DNA from: Desulfobacteraceae bacterium
Lineage (GTDB): Bacteria; Desulfobacterota; Desulfobacteria; Desulfobacterales; JALSRD01
DNA: 44,308 nucleotides
Assembly: GCA_027061725.1 (NCBI GenBank)
Contig: JAMOVG010000181.1
Location: 1-44,308, forward strand
Direction of reading: 5' to 3'
Below, piece after piece: positions 21,809 to 30,668 of the stretch. Within the stretch, counting starts at the first letter, position 1. Each line of letters begins with the position of its first letter. Under the pieces are notes generated by a model. That model had not been told where the DNA came from and ran no database searches. It saw only the letters and a program-made list of their open reading frames with translations. The position numbers and the translations under genes were made by a program.

Positions 21809-24071
21809 GGCCTCCCTCGCCGGCACCGGAAACAAACGAAATGGCCCTCACCTGCCACGGGTATCGCATCGCTGCGGAAACGACCCTGCCGCTGGTGTCG
21901 ATCAGTTCCAGCCGGATTTCCTCACCCTGGATACGTCCCATTTTCCCCTCCGGCAGGGGAATGCGACGGCGCTGCCATGAGGGGGTCACCTTTGCGCGCT
22001 GCACCTCCTGACCGTTGAGCGACACGCGGAAATAAAACGGTCCTGCAGAGTCGAAGCCTGCGTTGAGGCGGCAGCGGAAACAGAAGACGGGATGCTTCCG
22101 AAGAACGTCCGTGCGCACCCGGCGCGTGATACGGGCGGCATAAAAAACCGCATGCCGCTGGGTGTAGAGGCAGTAAAAGTCATCGCAGTCCAGGCGTTTC
22201 CAGTCGCGCTCCAGCAGGTGCCAGGGGAAGGGGCGGTGCCAGCCCCGCTCCACCCAGCGCAGCGCGTCCCGGTCAATCAGGATGTAGACCTGCGGCCAGA
22301 TCTGGTAAAGCCACTTGGAAATCTTCTCTACCTGCCAGCCCCTTTTCTCCCAAGAGAGCACCCGGCTGAAGTCGGCCGGCATGAAACCCGAATAGCCGTT
22401 GACGGTGTACTGAAAGCGCCCGATGGTGTTCATCAGCAGGCGCGAGTCGATGTCCCGAATGTCGGCAGGCAGCCCGAAAAGCACGCTGTTCTCCGGCAGC
22501 GCCCGACTCCGGCATATGACACGCGACTTGAAAAGATGGTCGTATCGGTTGAATTTGTAAGGCAACGCATGCACCGCTTCGAATCCCAGAATGCCGAGCA
22601 GCGGCAGAAACAGCCACACCGCTCGTGCGCGGCGCAGCACCACCTGATGCAGGGCGCAGCATCCCGCGATGAGCAGGTAGGACAGGATCACGATGGCAAA
22701 GCGGGTCAGCCCGCGCACCATGGAAAAGATGGGCACCGCCCGGGAAATGTCCGCGAACGGCCCCCGGCTCAGCACCACCCGGGCGCTGTCCGGCCCCACC
22801 GTGATCATGGGGCCGAGGCTGATGAAAAAACACAGCACGGCCGCCGCCGAGAGCCCGCACAGAATCTGTGCGTTGTGTCCGGGGCGCTCGGGGCGCCAGA
22901 GGCCAACGGCATACAGCACGAGAATCAGATAGGAAAGGGGGTAGAGCAGTGGATCCAGGCACCGCAGGCCGGGCACACGAAAACCGAGGGCGTGGCTCAG
23001 CACGACGCCCCAGAAAAAGCCCCAGGAAGCGGCCTTGGCCGTCGCCAGCCAGCACTCCGGCCGGCCGAACCGCCGCCGGCGCAGTACCAGGCCGACAGCG
23101 GCAGCGGCCAGGAATGTGATCGCCAGAATCCCCAGGGCGCTGCCCGGGAAGAGAAACGTCTCGCTCTGGCGTGTCGGGGGGGTCTTGAAGAGTGCTCTGG
23201 CCAGCACCGCCGGGCGGGTGTCGAGGTAGTGCATGGGCTGGGCGTGGTGCTTGAGGTAATCCGCCGCGGTACGCTGGTAGCCGGCACGGCCGTGCAGGAT
23301 GGCATAGGGGTACAGGTAGACCGCGCAGACCGCCAGAACGCCGGCCACCATGACCCCCAGCCCTGCGAAAAAGCGCCTGTTGCGCCACCGCCGGTCGTGA
23401 AGCATGACCGCCGCCAACACCAGTGCCAGCATGATGCCCGCCATCAGGGTGTAGTACAGGCAAGAGGTGGCCGCCACCCAGAATGCGGCGACAAACAGCA
23501 GCGCGCCGCCCAGCGACGGGCGGCGCAGCCAGCGGATGAACACCAGCAGCAGGAGCGGGAAGACAAAAACCAGCTGCATGTTGAACTCCTCGTAGTAGTG
23601 CATGCGGTAGGGCAGCAGGCAATAGACCACAGCGCCCAGGTAGCACACCACGCGGGAAAGCCGGAGTTCACGCAGCAGCACGAACATCAGGACGCCCGAC
23701 AGGGCCCAGAAAATGAGCAGGGTGGCGTTGAAACTCAAAAAAAGGTTCTTCGAAAAAGCGTAAATGGCCGCGTAGATATAAGACTGCGGCCACAGCAGTT
23801 CGCTGAAGGCCAGGGTGTAGGCGTGGGGGTAGAAAAAGTTGGCGTTGAAATCAGGTACCAGGAAGTGGCCCTGGAGGATGTTGTTCGCATTCCAGGCCAT
23901 CCACTCGCCCATGAGTTTGGTGTCCCAGTGCCAGGCGAGACCGGAGGTGAAATAGGCCGACCATGGCCTGACACAGTACAGGATGACGCCCGCCAGCACG
24001 CCGAACAGAACCACCACCTCCACCAGGCGGCATCCAATTTTACGGTGGCTGCTTTCCGCGTCGGGTGACAT
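21792..24071 (-). CDS. Large multi-spanning membrane protein, GT-C/YfhO-like glycosyltransferase fold
   Basis: 759 residues from ATG at 24071, chosen over the long open lead-in because a sigma-70 promoter lies 43-72 bases upstream of it and no ribosome site supports earlier starts. About 12-13 membrane helices fill residues 15-520. The first periplasmic loop has WHWDTKLMGEW with an acidic residue where GT-C enzymes hold their catalytic Asp, and HYYEEFNMQ lies in a later loop. The C-terminal third is soluble: a mixed region with YTVNGYSGFMPADFSRVLSW and a beta-sandwich-like tail. This resembles YfhO/GT-C polyprenyl-phosphate sugar transferases. The donor and acceptor are unknown. It overlaps the downstream membrane gene. 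Confidence 0.65.
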   Translation of the reverse strand: MSPDAESSHRKIGCRLVEVVVLFGVLAGVILYCVRPWSAYFTSGLAWHWDTKLMGEWMAWNANNILQGHFLVPDFNANFFYPHAYTLAFSELLWPQSYIYAAIYAFSKNLFLSFNATLLIFWALSGVLMFVLLRELRLSRVVCYLGAVVYCLLPYRMHYYEEFNMQLVFVFPLLLLVFIRWLRRPSLGGALLFVAAFWVAATSCLYYTLMAGIMLALVLAAVMLHDRRWRNRRFFAGLGVMVAGVLAVCAVYLYPYAILHGRAGYQRTAADYLKHHAQPMHYLDTRPAVLARALFKTPPTRQSETFLFPGSALGILAITFLAAAAVGLVLRRRRFGRPECWLATAKAASWGFFWGVVLSHALGFRVPGLRCLDPLLYPLSYLILVLYAVGLWRPERPGHNAQILCGLSAAAVLCFFISLGPMITVGPDSARVVLSRGPFADISRAVPIFSMVRGLTRFAIVILSYLLIAGCCALHQVVLRRARAVWLFLPLLGILGFEAVHALPYKFNRYDHLFKSRVICRSRALPENSVLFGLPADIRDIDSRLLMNTIGRFQYTVNGYSGFMPADFSRVLSWEKRGWQVEKISKWLYQIWPQVYILIDRDALRWVERGWHRPFPWHLLERDWKRLDCDDFYCLYTQRHAVFYAARITRRVRTDVLRKHPVFCFRCRLNAGFDSAGPFYFRVSLNGQEVQRAKVTPSWQRRRIPLPEGKMGRIQGEEIRLELIDTSGRVVSAAMRYPWQVRAISFVSGAGEGGHEEGA

Positions 24072-24450
24072 TGTACTGGGAACCTCGAAATATAGACAGT
24101 TTTTTCGACAGGTTCTATAGCTTACAGCTGTCCGTCCTGTCAAGCAACGCCCTGCTGGAAAACAGGGCGGAGGCCCGTCATAACCGGCATGGTGAACGCC
24201 CGGCCCTCCATGGCAGGAGCGCCTCTGCCGCCTGTCCCGTCGTGCCAGTCGAGTTGTGACGGCCCTGTGCAGTAAAACCGGGTTTGCTGGAAACGCGGCG
24301 CGGGCACGCATCGCCTGAGCCGGGGGGCCTCCGGCGGAAACCGCCCGGCGTCTTGTCGGGAAAAACGGCTTGTGCTATCTGGATAAAGCAAAGGGCCGAG
24401 TCTGCGGACGCCCCCGTTTCTCTTCCCCAGGAGCGGGAACCGATAGCCTT
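24072..24450. other. Divergent intergenic region
   Basis: 379 bases without a gene I can support. It holds the minus-strand promoter at 24114-24143 and a hairpin, CGCCCTG (24148-24154) with CAGGGCG (24163-24169). The promoter for the plus-strand gene at 24451 is not clear. Confidence 0.5.
24114..24143 (-). promoter_or_regulatory. Sigma-70 promoter of the GT-C-like gene pair
   Basis: On the minus strand TTGACA (24138-24143) and TATAGA (24114-24119) are 18 bases apart, placed 43-72 bases upstream of the start at 24071. Confidence 0.65.
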
Positions 24451-25434
24451 ATGAAACGAAAACACGTCCTGCGCATTGCGATTCTGCTCTGCCTGTGCGG
24501 GCTTTTGCTGCTAGCCGGGGCTTACGGATACCTGTACCTGTCGCCGTCGCCAACGCCGGTGGCGGACGCCGTGCCCGCCAACCGCGACCAGCTGGCCCGG
24601 CAAATCCCCAACGCCGTGCTGCTGTGGTCCCGGGACGGGTGGGTGACGGCCTCGGGCCTCTCGCCCTGGAAACCGGTGAGGATCACCCGGGGGGAAAATC
24701 CCCGCTGGTCCCCGGACGGGCGGCGATTCGTCTTCACACGGGGCCATGACGTGTATCTTATGAGCCGCCATCTCGGAAAATCGCGCAGAATCCTGGGGCC
24801 CGTGGTGACCGAATACGCCACGGGTGCCTACTGGACCCCGGACGGCCGGGCGGTGGTGGCCATATCCCGGCGAAACCCGCGACAGGTGATTCTGCTGACG
24901 CTGGACAGCGGCGAGCGCAGCATTATTCACGATGAGGGGCAACCGCCCTTCAAGGGCTACCGGCTCTCCCAGGGGGCGGACCTGCGCTTTGACCGGCGCT
25001 ACCTGCTGACCTTCACTGCCGATGCCGGGCACCGCAGCATGATCATCGACCTGGTGGCCCGCAGCTACATCACCAACGAACTGATGCGCAGGGGAGACTG
25101 CGGACCGAGCTGGTCTCCGGACGGGCGTTTTATCGTGGTGACCCGCCGCAACCGGCTGAGCCCCACCCGGCCGATCTACGCGGCACGCTTCGACCCGCAG
25201 CAACGGGTCCTGTCGCCCTCGCGCTACCTCATCGGCCGGGGGCGCTGCCACCGTCCCCGCGTTTCCAGCGATTCGCGCTGGGTGCTCTACGTTCTTTCCG
25301 GAAACATCTACTGCTGGCCGGTGAAGCAGAAGGTGGAAAAACCGCGCAACGGCATCCAGCTGACCTTCGACGGCAAAAGCACGGATCCCGCCCTGTATGT
25401 CTTCCGCAACCGGAACCCGGAGGCTTTCCGATAG
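24451..25434 (+). CDS. TolB-like/PD40 beta-propeller protein, membrane-anchored
   Basis: 327 residues from ATG at 24451. One N-terminal helix (about 7-28) anchors or exports it. The rest contains repeated WSPDG-type blades: PRWSPDGRRFVFTRG, AYWTPDGRAVVAISR, LRFDRRYLLTFTA, PSWSPDGRFIVVTRR and PRVSSDSRWVLYVLS, typical of PD40/WD40-like TolB propellers of the periplasm. With five to six blades seen it may form a complete six-bladed propeller. No catalytic signature. The neighbours are envelope proteins on one side and a binding protein on the other, and a role as a scaffold or ligand sensor in the envelope is only a guess. Confidence 0.75.
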   Translation: MKRKHVLRIAILLCLCGLLLLAGAYGYLYLSPSPTPVADAVPANRDQLARQIPNAVLLWSRDGWVTASGLSPWKPVRITRGENPRWSPDGRRFVFTRGHDVYLMSRHLGKSRRILGPVVTEYATGAYWTPDGRAVVAISRRNPRQVILLTLDSGERSIIHDEGQPPFKGYRLSQGADLRFDRRYLLTFTADAGHRSMIIDLVARSYITNELMRRGDCGPSWSPDGRFIVVTRRNRLSPTRPIYAARFDPQQRVLSPSRYLIGRGRCHRPRVSSDSRWVLYVLSGNIYCWPVKQKVEKPRNGIQLTFDGKSTDPALYVFRNRNPEAFR

Positions 25435-25587
25435 GCGGGCATGGGCCTATGGAAACGAACCGCAGCGAAAGGCTTGACGCCGGGGCCGATCCCGCGTAAC
25501 ACATCTGCATCGCAAGCGCCCGGGCGAAGGGGGCGCGCCACACGGAGAGTTTTCACCGTCCATTCAAGCAAAAGGGAGGATGCAATC

Positions 25588-26733
25588 ATGAAAGTGATCA
25601 GAAGTGTTGTGGTTCTTTGCCTGTTTTTCGTACTGGCCGCCGGCACCGCCGGGGCCGCCGACACGGTGAAAATAGGCCTGATGGCGCCGCTGACCGGGTT
25701 CGCCGCGGCTGACGGCCTGAGCGTACTCAATTCCGTCAAGCTGGCCGTGGAGCGCGTCAACGCCGAGGGCGGCGTGCTGGGCAAGAAGGTCGAACTGGTC
25801 GCCTATGACGACCGCGCCGACGCCAAGGAAGCCGTGGGGCTGGCCCGCAAGCTCATCCAGCAGGACCGCGTAGTGGGCGTCGTGGGCGGCTCCTACTCCA
25901 CCCCCAGCCGGGCGGTGGCGCCCATCTTCCAGGACGACGAGGTGCCCTTCGTGGCCGCCTATGCCGTACACCCCGACATCACCAAGGCCGGCGACTACTG
26001 TTTCCGCAACGGTTTCCTGGGCATGGTGGAGGGCAAGTCCGCGGCTTTCGTGGCCGTCAACATGCTCAAGGCCAAGAAAATCGCGCTGCTCACCAGCGAC
26101 AATGATTTCGGCCGCACCCTGGCCGAGGGGGTCCGGACCTATCTAAAGGGGCAGGACGCCGCCATCGTTTACCAGCAGACCTACCCCTTCAAGGAAAAGG
26201 ACTTCAAGCCCTACCTGGCCAAGATCAAGGAAACAGCGCCCGACCTCATTTTCGCCAGCGGCTATTATTTCCAGACCGGCCCCATCGTCAAACAGGCCCG
26301 GGAAATGGGCATCAAAACCCAGATCGTGGGGGAGGAAGGCGCGGACTCGCCCAAGTTCCTGGAAATCGCCGGTCCCGCGGCTGAAGGATTCATCATCACC
26401 ACCAATCTCAACCGCGACGACAAGCGCCCCGAAGTGCAGGCTTTTCTGAAAGAGTACCGCAAACGCTACGGCATCGAGCCGGACATGGTGGGCGCCTCGG
26501 CCTATGACGCCTTCATGATCATCGTCGACGCCGTCAAGCGCGCCGGCGGCACCAGGGGCCCCGCGGTGCGCAAGGCCATCGCCGCCACCCGCGATTTCGA
26601 CGGCCTGACCGGCCGATTGAAAGGCTTCACCAAGATCGGCGAAGTAGTCAAGGAGGTGCAGGTACAAGTGGTCAAAAACGGCGCCTTCCACTACTTCGGC
26701 GTGGTCAGCGACCCGCAGGTGATCACCCCCTGA
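25588..26733 (+). CDS. livK: Liv-type ABC transporter periplasmic binding protein
   Basis: 381 residues; GGGAGGA nine bases before ATG. The signal peptide ends around residue 24 (AGTAGAAD). The mature protein starts TVKIGLMAPLTGFAAADG, the usual opening of the LivK/leucine-isoleucine-valine binding family (Peripla_BP_6), and includes GGVLGKKVELVAYDDRADAKEAV, GGSYSTPSRAVAPIF and a two-lobe fold hinge around 140 and 270. It should capture the substrate for LivHMGF, whose operon ends 4.6 kb upstream; three genes intervene. It is followed by a good terminator, so it is a single-gene unit or the end of the TolB-like transcript. Confidence 0.92.
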   Translation: MKVIRSVVVLCLFFVLAAGTAGAADTVKIGLMAPLTGFAAADGLSVLNSVKLAVERVNAEGGVLGKKVELVAYDDRADAKEAVGLARKLIQQDRVVGVVGGSYSTPSRAVAPIFQDDEVPFVAAYAVHPDITKAGDYCFRNGFLGMVEGKSAAFVAVNMLKAKKIALLTSDNDFGRTLAEGVRTYLKGQDAAIVYQQTYPFKEKDFKPYLAKIKETAPDLIFASGYYFQTGPIVKQAREMGIKTQIVGEEGADSPKFLEIAGPAAEGFIITTNLNRDDKRPEVQAFLKEYRKRYGIEPDMVGASAYDAFMIIVDAVKRAGGTRGPAVRKAIAATRDFDGLTGRLKGFTKIGEVVKEVQVQVVKNGAFHYFGVVSDPQVITP

Positions 26734-26758
26734 GTCCGGAATCCGGACAGTGCACAGA

Positions 26759-26818
26759 CGCCGGCGCCCGCGTGGCGTGCCGCCGCTTCGCGCGTCGGGC
26801 GCCGGCGACCTTTTTATT
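26759..26818 (+). terminator. Rho-independent terminator after livK
   Basis: CGCCGGCGCCCG (26759-26770) and CGGGCGCCGGCG (26796-26807) form 12-base-pair arms around a 25-base loop, followed by ACC and TTTTTATT. Confidence 0.85.
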
Positions 26819-26845
26819 GACTTCCCATCGGAATTATCTTAGCTA
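26817..26845 (+). promoter_or_regulatory. Possible sigma-70 promoter for the squalene/phytoene synthase
   Basis: TTGACT (26817-26822) and TAGCTA (26840-26845) are 17 bases apart, starting within the terminator T-run. The gene starts 187 bases further on. The -10 match is modest. Confidence 0.35.
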
Positions 26846-27031
26846 AAAACGGTCGGGGCCAGGAAGGCAATCAGCTCTGCGCGCGTTGCGATTCCTGCCG
26901 GAAAGGTTTCCTGCCCGATCCCCAAGGCGACGCAGAACTGAAACGACGACCCGCAGGACGCCCGGTAAAGACCAGACTGCGCAAGGCGCACCCCTCGTAT
27001 CGGCACACGGTTTTTCACAAATCGAAGGCAC

Positions 27032-28078
27032 ATGTACGCATTACATCAGCCAGCTTCAAGCATCCTGCCCTCGGCACAGGAAACCGGAGATGAACTGCAG
27101 GCCGACCTGCTGCAGGGAGTGTCGCGCACCTTTGCCCTGACAATTCCCCAACTGCCCCGGCGACTCAGTCGGGTGGTCTCCAATGCCTACCTGCTGTGCC
27201 GCATCGTCGACACCATCGAAGACGAGGTCAGCCTGACGGCCGACCAGAAGCGCAGGTTCTGCACGGGCTTCATCGACGTGCTGGAAGGGGGGGCCGATGC
27301 GGCGCGTTTTTCTGACAGCCTGGCGGCCCTGCTGTCGGAAAACACCCTGGAAGCCGAGCACCGCCTGGTCCGCCACATCCCCTACGTGGTGCGCATCACC
27401 CGCCAGTTCGACACTGCCCAGCAGGACGCCCTGACACGCTGCGTGAAGACCATGGCCGAGGGCATGTGGAAATTCCAGGCCCAGCAGCTCAACGCCGGAC
27501 TGGATGACCTGCAGACCCTTGACCGGTACTGCTACTACGTGGCGGGCTGCGTGGGCGAGATGCTCACGCACCTGTTCTGCCACTACTCGCCGGAGATTGC
27601 GCGCAACGGGCGGGGCCTGTTTGCCCGGGCGGCGGCTTTCGGCCAGGGGCTGCAGATGACCAACATCCTCAAAGACATCTGGGACGACCTGCAGCGCGGG
27701 GTGTGCTGGCTGCCGAGAGACATTTTCGACCGCAGCGGATACGATCTGTCGAATCTTACGCCCCATCACCACGACGAGCGGTTCTGCGCGGGACTGCGGC
27801 AGCTGGTCAGCATCGCCCACGGCTACCTGCGCGAGGCCCTCACCTACACCCTCCTGATCCCCAGGGAGGAGACCGGCATCCGCCATTTCTGCCTGTGGGC
27901 CATCGGCATGGCGGTGCTGACACTTCAGAAAATCCGGCACCGGCCGGACTTCAGCGACTCCCGCCAGGTCAAGATATCGCGCCGCAGCGTACGCGCCACC
28001 ATTCTGACTTGCAAGATCGGCGTGCGCCACGACGCCCTGCTGAAAATGGCCTTTCAGGCCGCCAGCATCGGCATCTGA
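27032..28078 (+). CDS. Squalene/phytoene synthase family protein
   Basis: 348 residues; AAGG just before ATG. Head-to-head prenyl synthase of the squalene/phytoene synthase family, with both aspartate-rich motifs intact: DTIED (60-64, in NAYLLCRIVDTIEDE) and DIWDD (215-219, in NILKDIWDDLQRG), plus the YCYYVAGCVGEMLTHLF helix. It should join two farnesyl diphosphates to presqualene diphosphate or squalene, the entry to hopanoids or other triterpenes. Neither HpnC/HpnE nor a cyclase is adjacent, so whether it stops at presqualene diphosphate, goes on to squalene, or makes a carotenoid precursor is not settled. It is convergent with the MoaD-like gene. Confidence 0.9.
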   Translation: MYALHQPASSILPSAQETGDELQADLLQGVSRTFALTIPQLPRRLSRVVSNAYLLCRIVDTIEDEVSLTADQKRRFCTGFIDVLEGGADAARFSDSLAALLSENTLEAEHRLVRHIPYVVRITRQFDTAQQDALTRCVKTMAEGMWKFQAQQLNAGLDDLQTLDRYCYYVAGCVGEMLTHLFCHYSPEIARNGRGLFARAAAFGQGLQMTNILKDIWDDLQRGVCWLPRDIFDRSGYDLSNLTPHHHDERFCAGLRQLVSIAHGYLREALTYTLLIPREETGIRHFCLWAIGMAVLTLQKIRHRPDFSDSRQVKISRRSVRATILTCKIGVRHDALLKMAFQAASIGI

Positions 28079-28126
28079 GACCCGCGCGGCCGCTTTAGCC
28101 AACCCCCGGGCGCAGCCCTGCCCTGT

Positions 28127-28747
28127 CTATCCCGGGTTCTCATCGGGGCACCTGACCCGCAGCCGGACACGCGGCGCATCGGCCAGGGACGAAACGAGAT
28201 CCGTAAAAGCGATCGGGCGTCCGCCGAGCCGAATGGCGCGGCAATCCCGGCGGAAGGTTTCCGGCAGCGTTTCCAGGAAGCCCGCCAGGTCGGCGCCCGC
28301 CACCCGGATGCCCCGGGACAGGAACAGCGGGCCGATTTCGGCGGCCACCATATTGAAGAGCTTCAGCCGCAGCGTTCCATCGCCGGCGATAGACGGCATG
28401 TCGTCCCGCCCCCCGTAGGAGATGACATCGCGCAGGGCGGCGTAGCGCCCGCCCTTGCGGAAAGTGGCGCCCACCAGGCCGGGCATGGCCGCCGAGAGGG
28501 CCAGCGTGGCGCCGTCGTGCAGTACGGCCCGGTCGGCGTCGTCCACGGCCCGGCCGTCCAGGAAAATGGTCTGCACGCGCTCCTTCAGGTACCGGGCGTC
28601 CAGTCCCGGCTGCCGGGCAAACCACTCGCTCAGTGTCAGTCCCACCTCGGTGTGAATGTCGAAGCCGCCGCCCAGCAGCGGGAAAAAGCCCGGCAGGCGA
28701 TCTTGCGGCACATCCATCTCCAGCAGGGGCGCATCTTCGGCTTGCAT
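28127..28747 (-). CDS. MoaD/ThiS-like small protein next to aldehyde oxidoreductase
   Basis: 206 residues from ATG at 28747, with AGGAG nine bases upstream; an earlier in-frame start at 28789 has no ribosome site. Residues about 20-100 look like a ubiquitin-like fold: GGGFDIHTEVGLTLSEWF, VQTIFLDGRAVDDAD, LHDGATLALSAAMPGLVG and FRKGG. The FLDG-x-x-VDD and LHDGATLALS patterns recall MoaD/ThiS, but the glycines are internal, not C-terminal, so sulfur carriage is uncertain. The last 100 residues form a second domain that I do not recognise. I recall such proteins next to aldehyde:ferredoxin oxidoreductase genes, which would fit a pterin-cofactor or assembly role (inference). Confidence 0.65.
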   Translation of the reverse strand: MQAEDAPLLEMDVPQDRLPGFFPLLGGGFDIHTEVGLTLSEWFARQPGLDARYLKERVQTIFLDGRAVDDADRAVLHDGATLALSAAMPGLVGATFRKGGRYAALRDVISYGGRDDMPSIAGDGTLRLKLFNMVAAEIGPLFLSRGIRVAGADLAGFLETLPETFRRDCRAIRLGGRPIAFTDLVSSLADAPRVRLRVRCPDENPG

Positions 28748-28800
28748 ACCTGGTGTCTCCTGGTTCGCGGGTTGGGCAAAGAAGGTCAAAGACCTTTTAA

Positions 28801-28835
28801 AACAAAGAGGGGGAGATCCGTGGCCGGACCTCCCC
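28801..28835 (-). terminator. Rho-independent terminator after the aldehyde oxidoreductase
   Basis: On the minus strand, GGGGAGGTCC and GGATCTCCCC (28810-28835, one G-U pair, 6-base loop) are followed by a T-rich run (TCTTTGTT). It lies between the oxidoreductase stop (28864) and the small gene at 28747, so the downstream gene would depend on readthrough or its own promoter. Confidence 0.7.
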
Positions 28836-28863
28836 GCAACAGGTCGATGGGAAAGGGCGCCTG

Positions 28864-30606
28864 CTACCAGTTAAAGACCTGGTCAAGCTCCTCGTCACTG
28901 ACGCCGAACGTCACGTTGTGGGGCGCCAGTTTTTCCCGGTAGAAGTACCCCGGCAGGCGGTCGTCCTTGGCCGTGAAGCCGGCCCGCTTGTTGAAGTCGC
29001 GCTCGATTTCGAGCACCTTCTTGCCCAGCGCCATGACGTCGTCGGCCGTCATGGCGGTGCCCGTGAAGGCCCCCAGCATGTCCACCAGCGCCTGGAAGGT
29101 TTCGGCCTGGTCCAGGATGGCAAAGGCGATGAACAGGCACATGCCCGAAGAGTCGATGGCCGCCGTGGATATCTGCAGGTTGCGCGACAGCTCCACCTGC
29201 CCCTCGGGTTTGAGCGGATCCACGCTCCCGCCCACGCCCAGGATGTTGGTGGCCACCGCGTAGCCGGCAGTGTGGTCGGCGCCCATGGTGGTCGTCGCGT
29301 AGGTCACTCCGATGCCCTGCACGGCCCGCGGATCATAGGCCGGCATGGCCTGGCCCTTGACCACCGGCACGCGCTCGATGCCGAAAACCTTGCCGGCCAC
29401 CGCGGCGCCGCTGCCCAGAATGCGGCCCAGGGGCGTGCCTTCGCCCACCTGCTTGACCAGGTCGATGGCCGCCTGCGCGTCTCCAAACTCGGCGACGCCG
29501 GCCTCCATGGCCACGGCCAGGGTGGCCCCCATCTCGATGGTGTCCAGGCCAAAATCATCCTCCAGCCGGTCCATCATCGCAATCGCATCCAGATCGTCGA
29601 TGCCGCAGTTGCCCCCGTGGGCCCAAACAGTCTCGTACTCGGGCTGCTTGGTCAGGTAGTTGCCGTCCTTGTCATAGTAGGTGCCCGAACAGCGGATAAC
29701 GCACCCCCGGTGGCAGCCGTGGGTCGCCGAACCCTCGCCGCCGCGGGCGTTCTCCGTCTCCGCCATGGTCTCGCCGCTGATCTTGGCGGCTCCCTCGAAC
29801 TGGCCCTTGGAAAAATTGCGGGTCGGGTACGCCCCGGCCTCGTTGATCACGTTGGTCAGCACGTTGGTGCCATAGGCCGGCAATCCCTCGCCCGTCACCG
29901 GGTGCTTGCGCAGCCCGGCAACAAATTCCTTGTTGGCGGCCTTGAACTTCTCCGCCTCGGCCGGCTTGCGGTTGGAAAGACCGCTGTCGTCGAGCACGAT
30001 CACCTTGACTCGCTTGGATCCCATCACCGACCCCACTCCCCCGCGGCCGGCGTGGCGCGTGGGACGAAGTTCCATGTCCGAAAAGGCCACCGAGGAGTTG
30101 GCCAGCTTCATCTCCCCCGCCTGCCCAATGGATATCGTGGCGATCTTGTCGCCGTACTCGGCCTTCATCTTGTCGACCACCGCGTAGTTGCCCAGCATCT
30201 TGAGGCTGTTGTCCACCGTGATCTGCGCGCCGTCCTTGTTGATGAACACCTTGTAAAGATTGTCGTCGGCGGGTTTGCCCTCCAAAACAATGGCCGCATA
30301 GCCCAGCCGCGCCAGAACCTGCGCACCCTGACCGCCGGAGTTGGACTCCTTGATGCCGCCGGTCAGCGGGCTCTTGCAGCCCACCGAGATGCGGCCGGAC
30401 ATGGCCGCCGCGCTGCCGCTCAGAATGCCCGGGGCGATCACAAGCTTGTTGTCTTCACTCAGCGGATGGCAGGTGGGCGGAACTTCCTTGGCCACGATGG
30501 AGGAAGTCATCGCACGCCCCCCCAGACCGGCGTATTCGCCGACAGGCTCTTCGGTCAGCTTGGGCCCTCCCGCGGCCCCCATGTCGATTCTCAAAATCTT
30601 GTCCAT
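28864..30606 (-). CDS. aor: Tungsten-dependent aldehyde:ferredoxin oxidoreductase
   Basis: 580 residues. Oxidises aldehydes to acids, or the reverse, using a tungsten bis-pyranopterin and one [4Fe-4S] cluster with ferredoxin. Family marks: GLGGRAMTSSI at 27-37, GRISVGCKSPLTGGIKESNSGG, and HAGRGGVGSVMGSK near 185-198. The cluster cysteines are C298, C302, C306 (GCHRGCVIRC) and C490 (SGMCLF), close to the known CxxC-type spacing of the enzyme, with one extra residue. GGAGG is seven bases before the start. It is followed by a terminator and a MoaD-like gene and preceded, at 62 bases, by the larC stop; its G+C is higher than that of larC, so it may not belong to the same unit. ModE-like and FmdE genes at the window's left end may serve the same metal. 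Confidence 0.94.
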   Translation of the reverse strand: MDKILRIDMGAAGGPKLTEEPVGEYAGLGGRAMTSSIVAKEVPPTCHPLSEDNKLVIAPGILSGSAAAMSGRISVGCKSPLTGGIKESNSGGQGAQVLARLGYAAIVLEGKPADDNLYKVFINKDGAQITVDNSLKMLGNYAVVDKMKAEYGDKIATISIGQAGEMKLANSSVAFSDMELRPTRHAGRGGVGSVMGSKRVKVIVLDDSGLSNRKPAEAEKFKAANKEFVAGLRKHPVTGEGLPAYGTNVLTNVINEAGAYPTRNFSKGQFEGAAKISGETMAETENARGGEGSATHGCHRGCVIRCSGTYYDKDGNYLTKQPEYETVWAHGGNCGIDDLDAIAMMDRLEDDFGLDTIEMGATLAVAMEAGVAEFGDAQAAIDLVKQVGEGTPLGRILGSGAAVAGKVFGIERVPVVKGQAMPAYDPRAVQGIGVTYATTTMGADHTAGYAVATNILGVGGSVDPLKPEGQVELSRNLQISTAAIDSSGMCLFIAFAILDQAETFQALVDMLGAFTGTAMTADDVMALGKKVLEIERDFNKRAGFTAKDDRLPGYFYREKLAPHNVTFGVSDEELDQVFNW

Positions 30607-30668
30607 TTCCGGCCTCCTTACATGGAAAAATGGTTAATCCAACGATAACGGCAAATTCATACAAACAC

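Noticed and set aside
22092-24068. 658-residue plus-strand frame opposite the GT-C-like gene
   Set aside because: Antisense shadow with low-complexity Arg, Gln and His content; the minus-strand frame has real membrane helices and a promoter.
20951-24071. Transposon or phage insertion splitting livF from livK
   Set aside because: No transposase, integrase, terminal repeats or target duplication is visible around the two membrane genes.
28918-30648. 576-residue plus-strand frame opposite the aldehyde oxidoreductase
   Set aside because: Antisense shadow of a clear enzyme gene.
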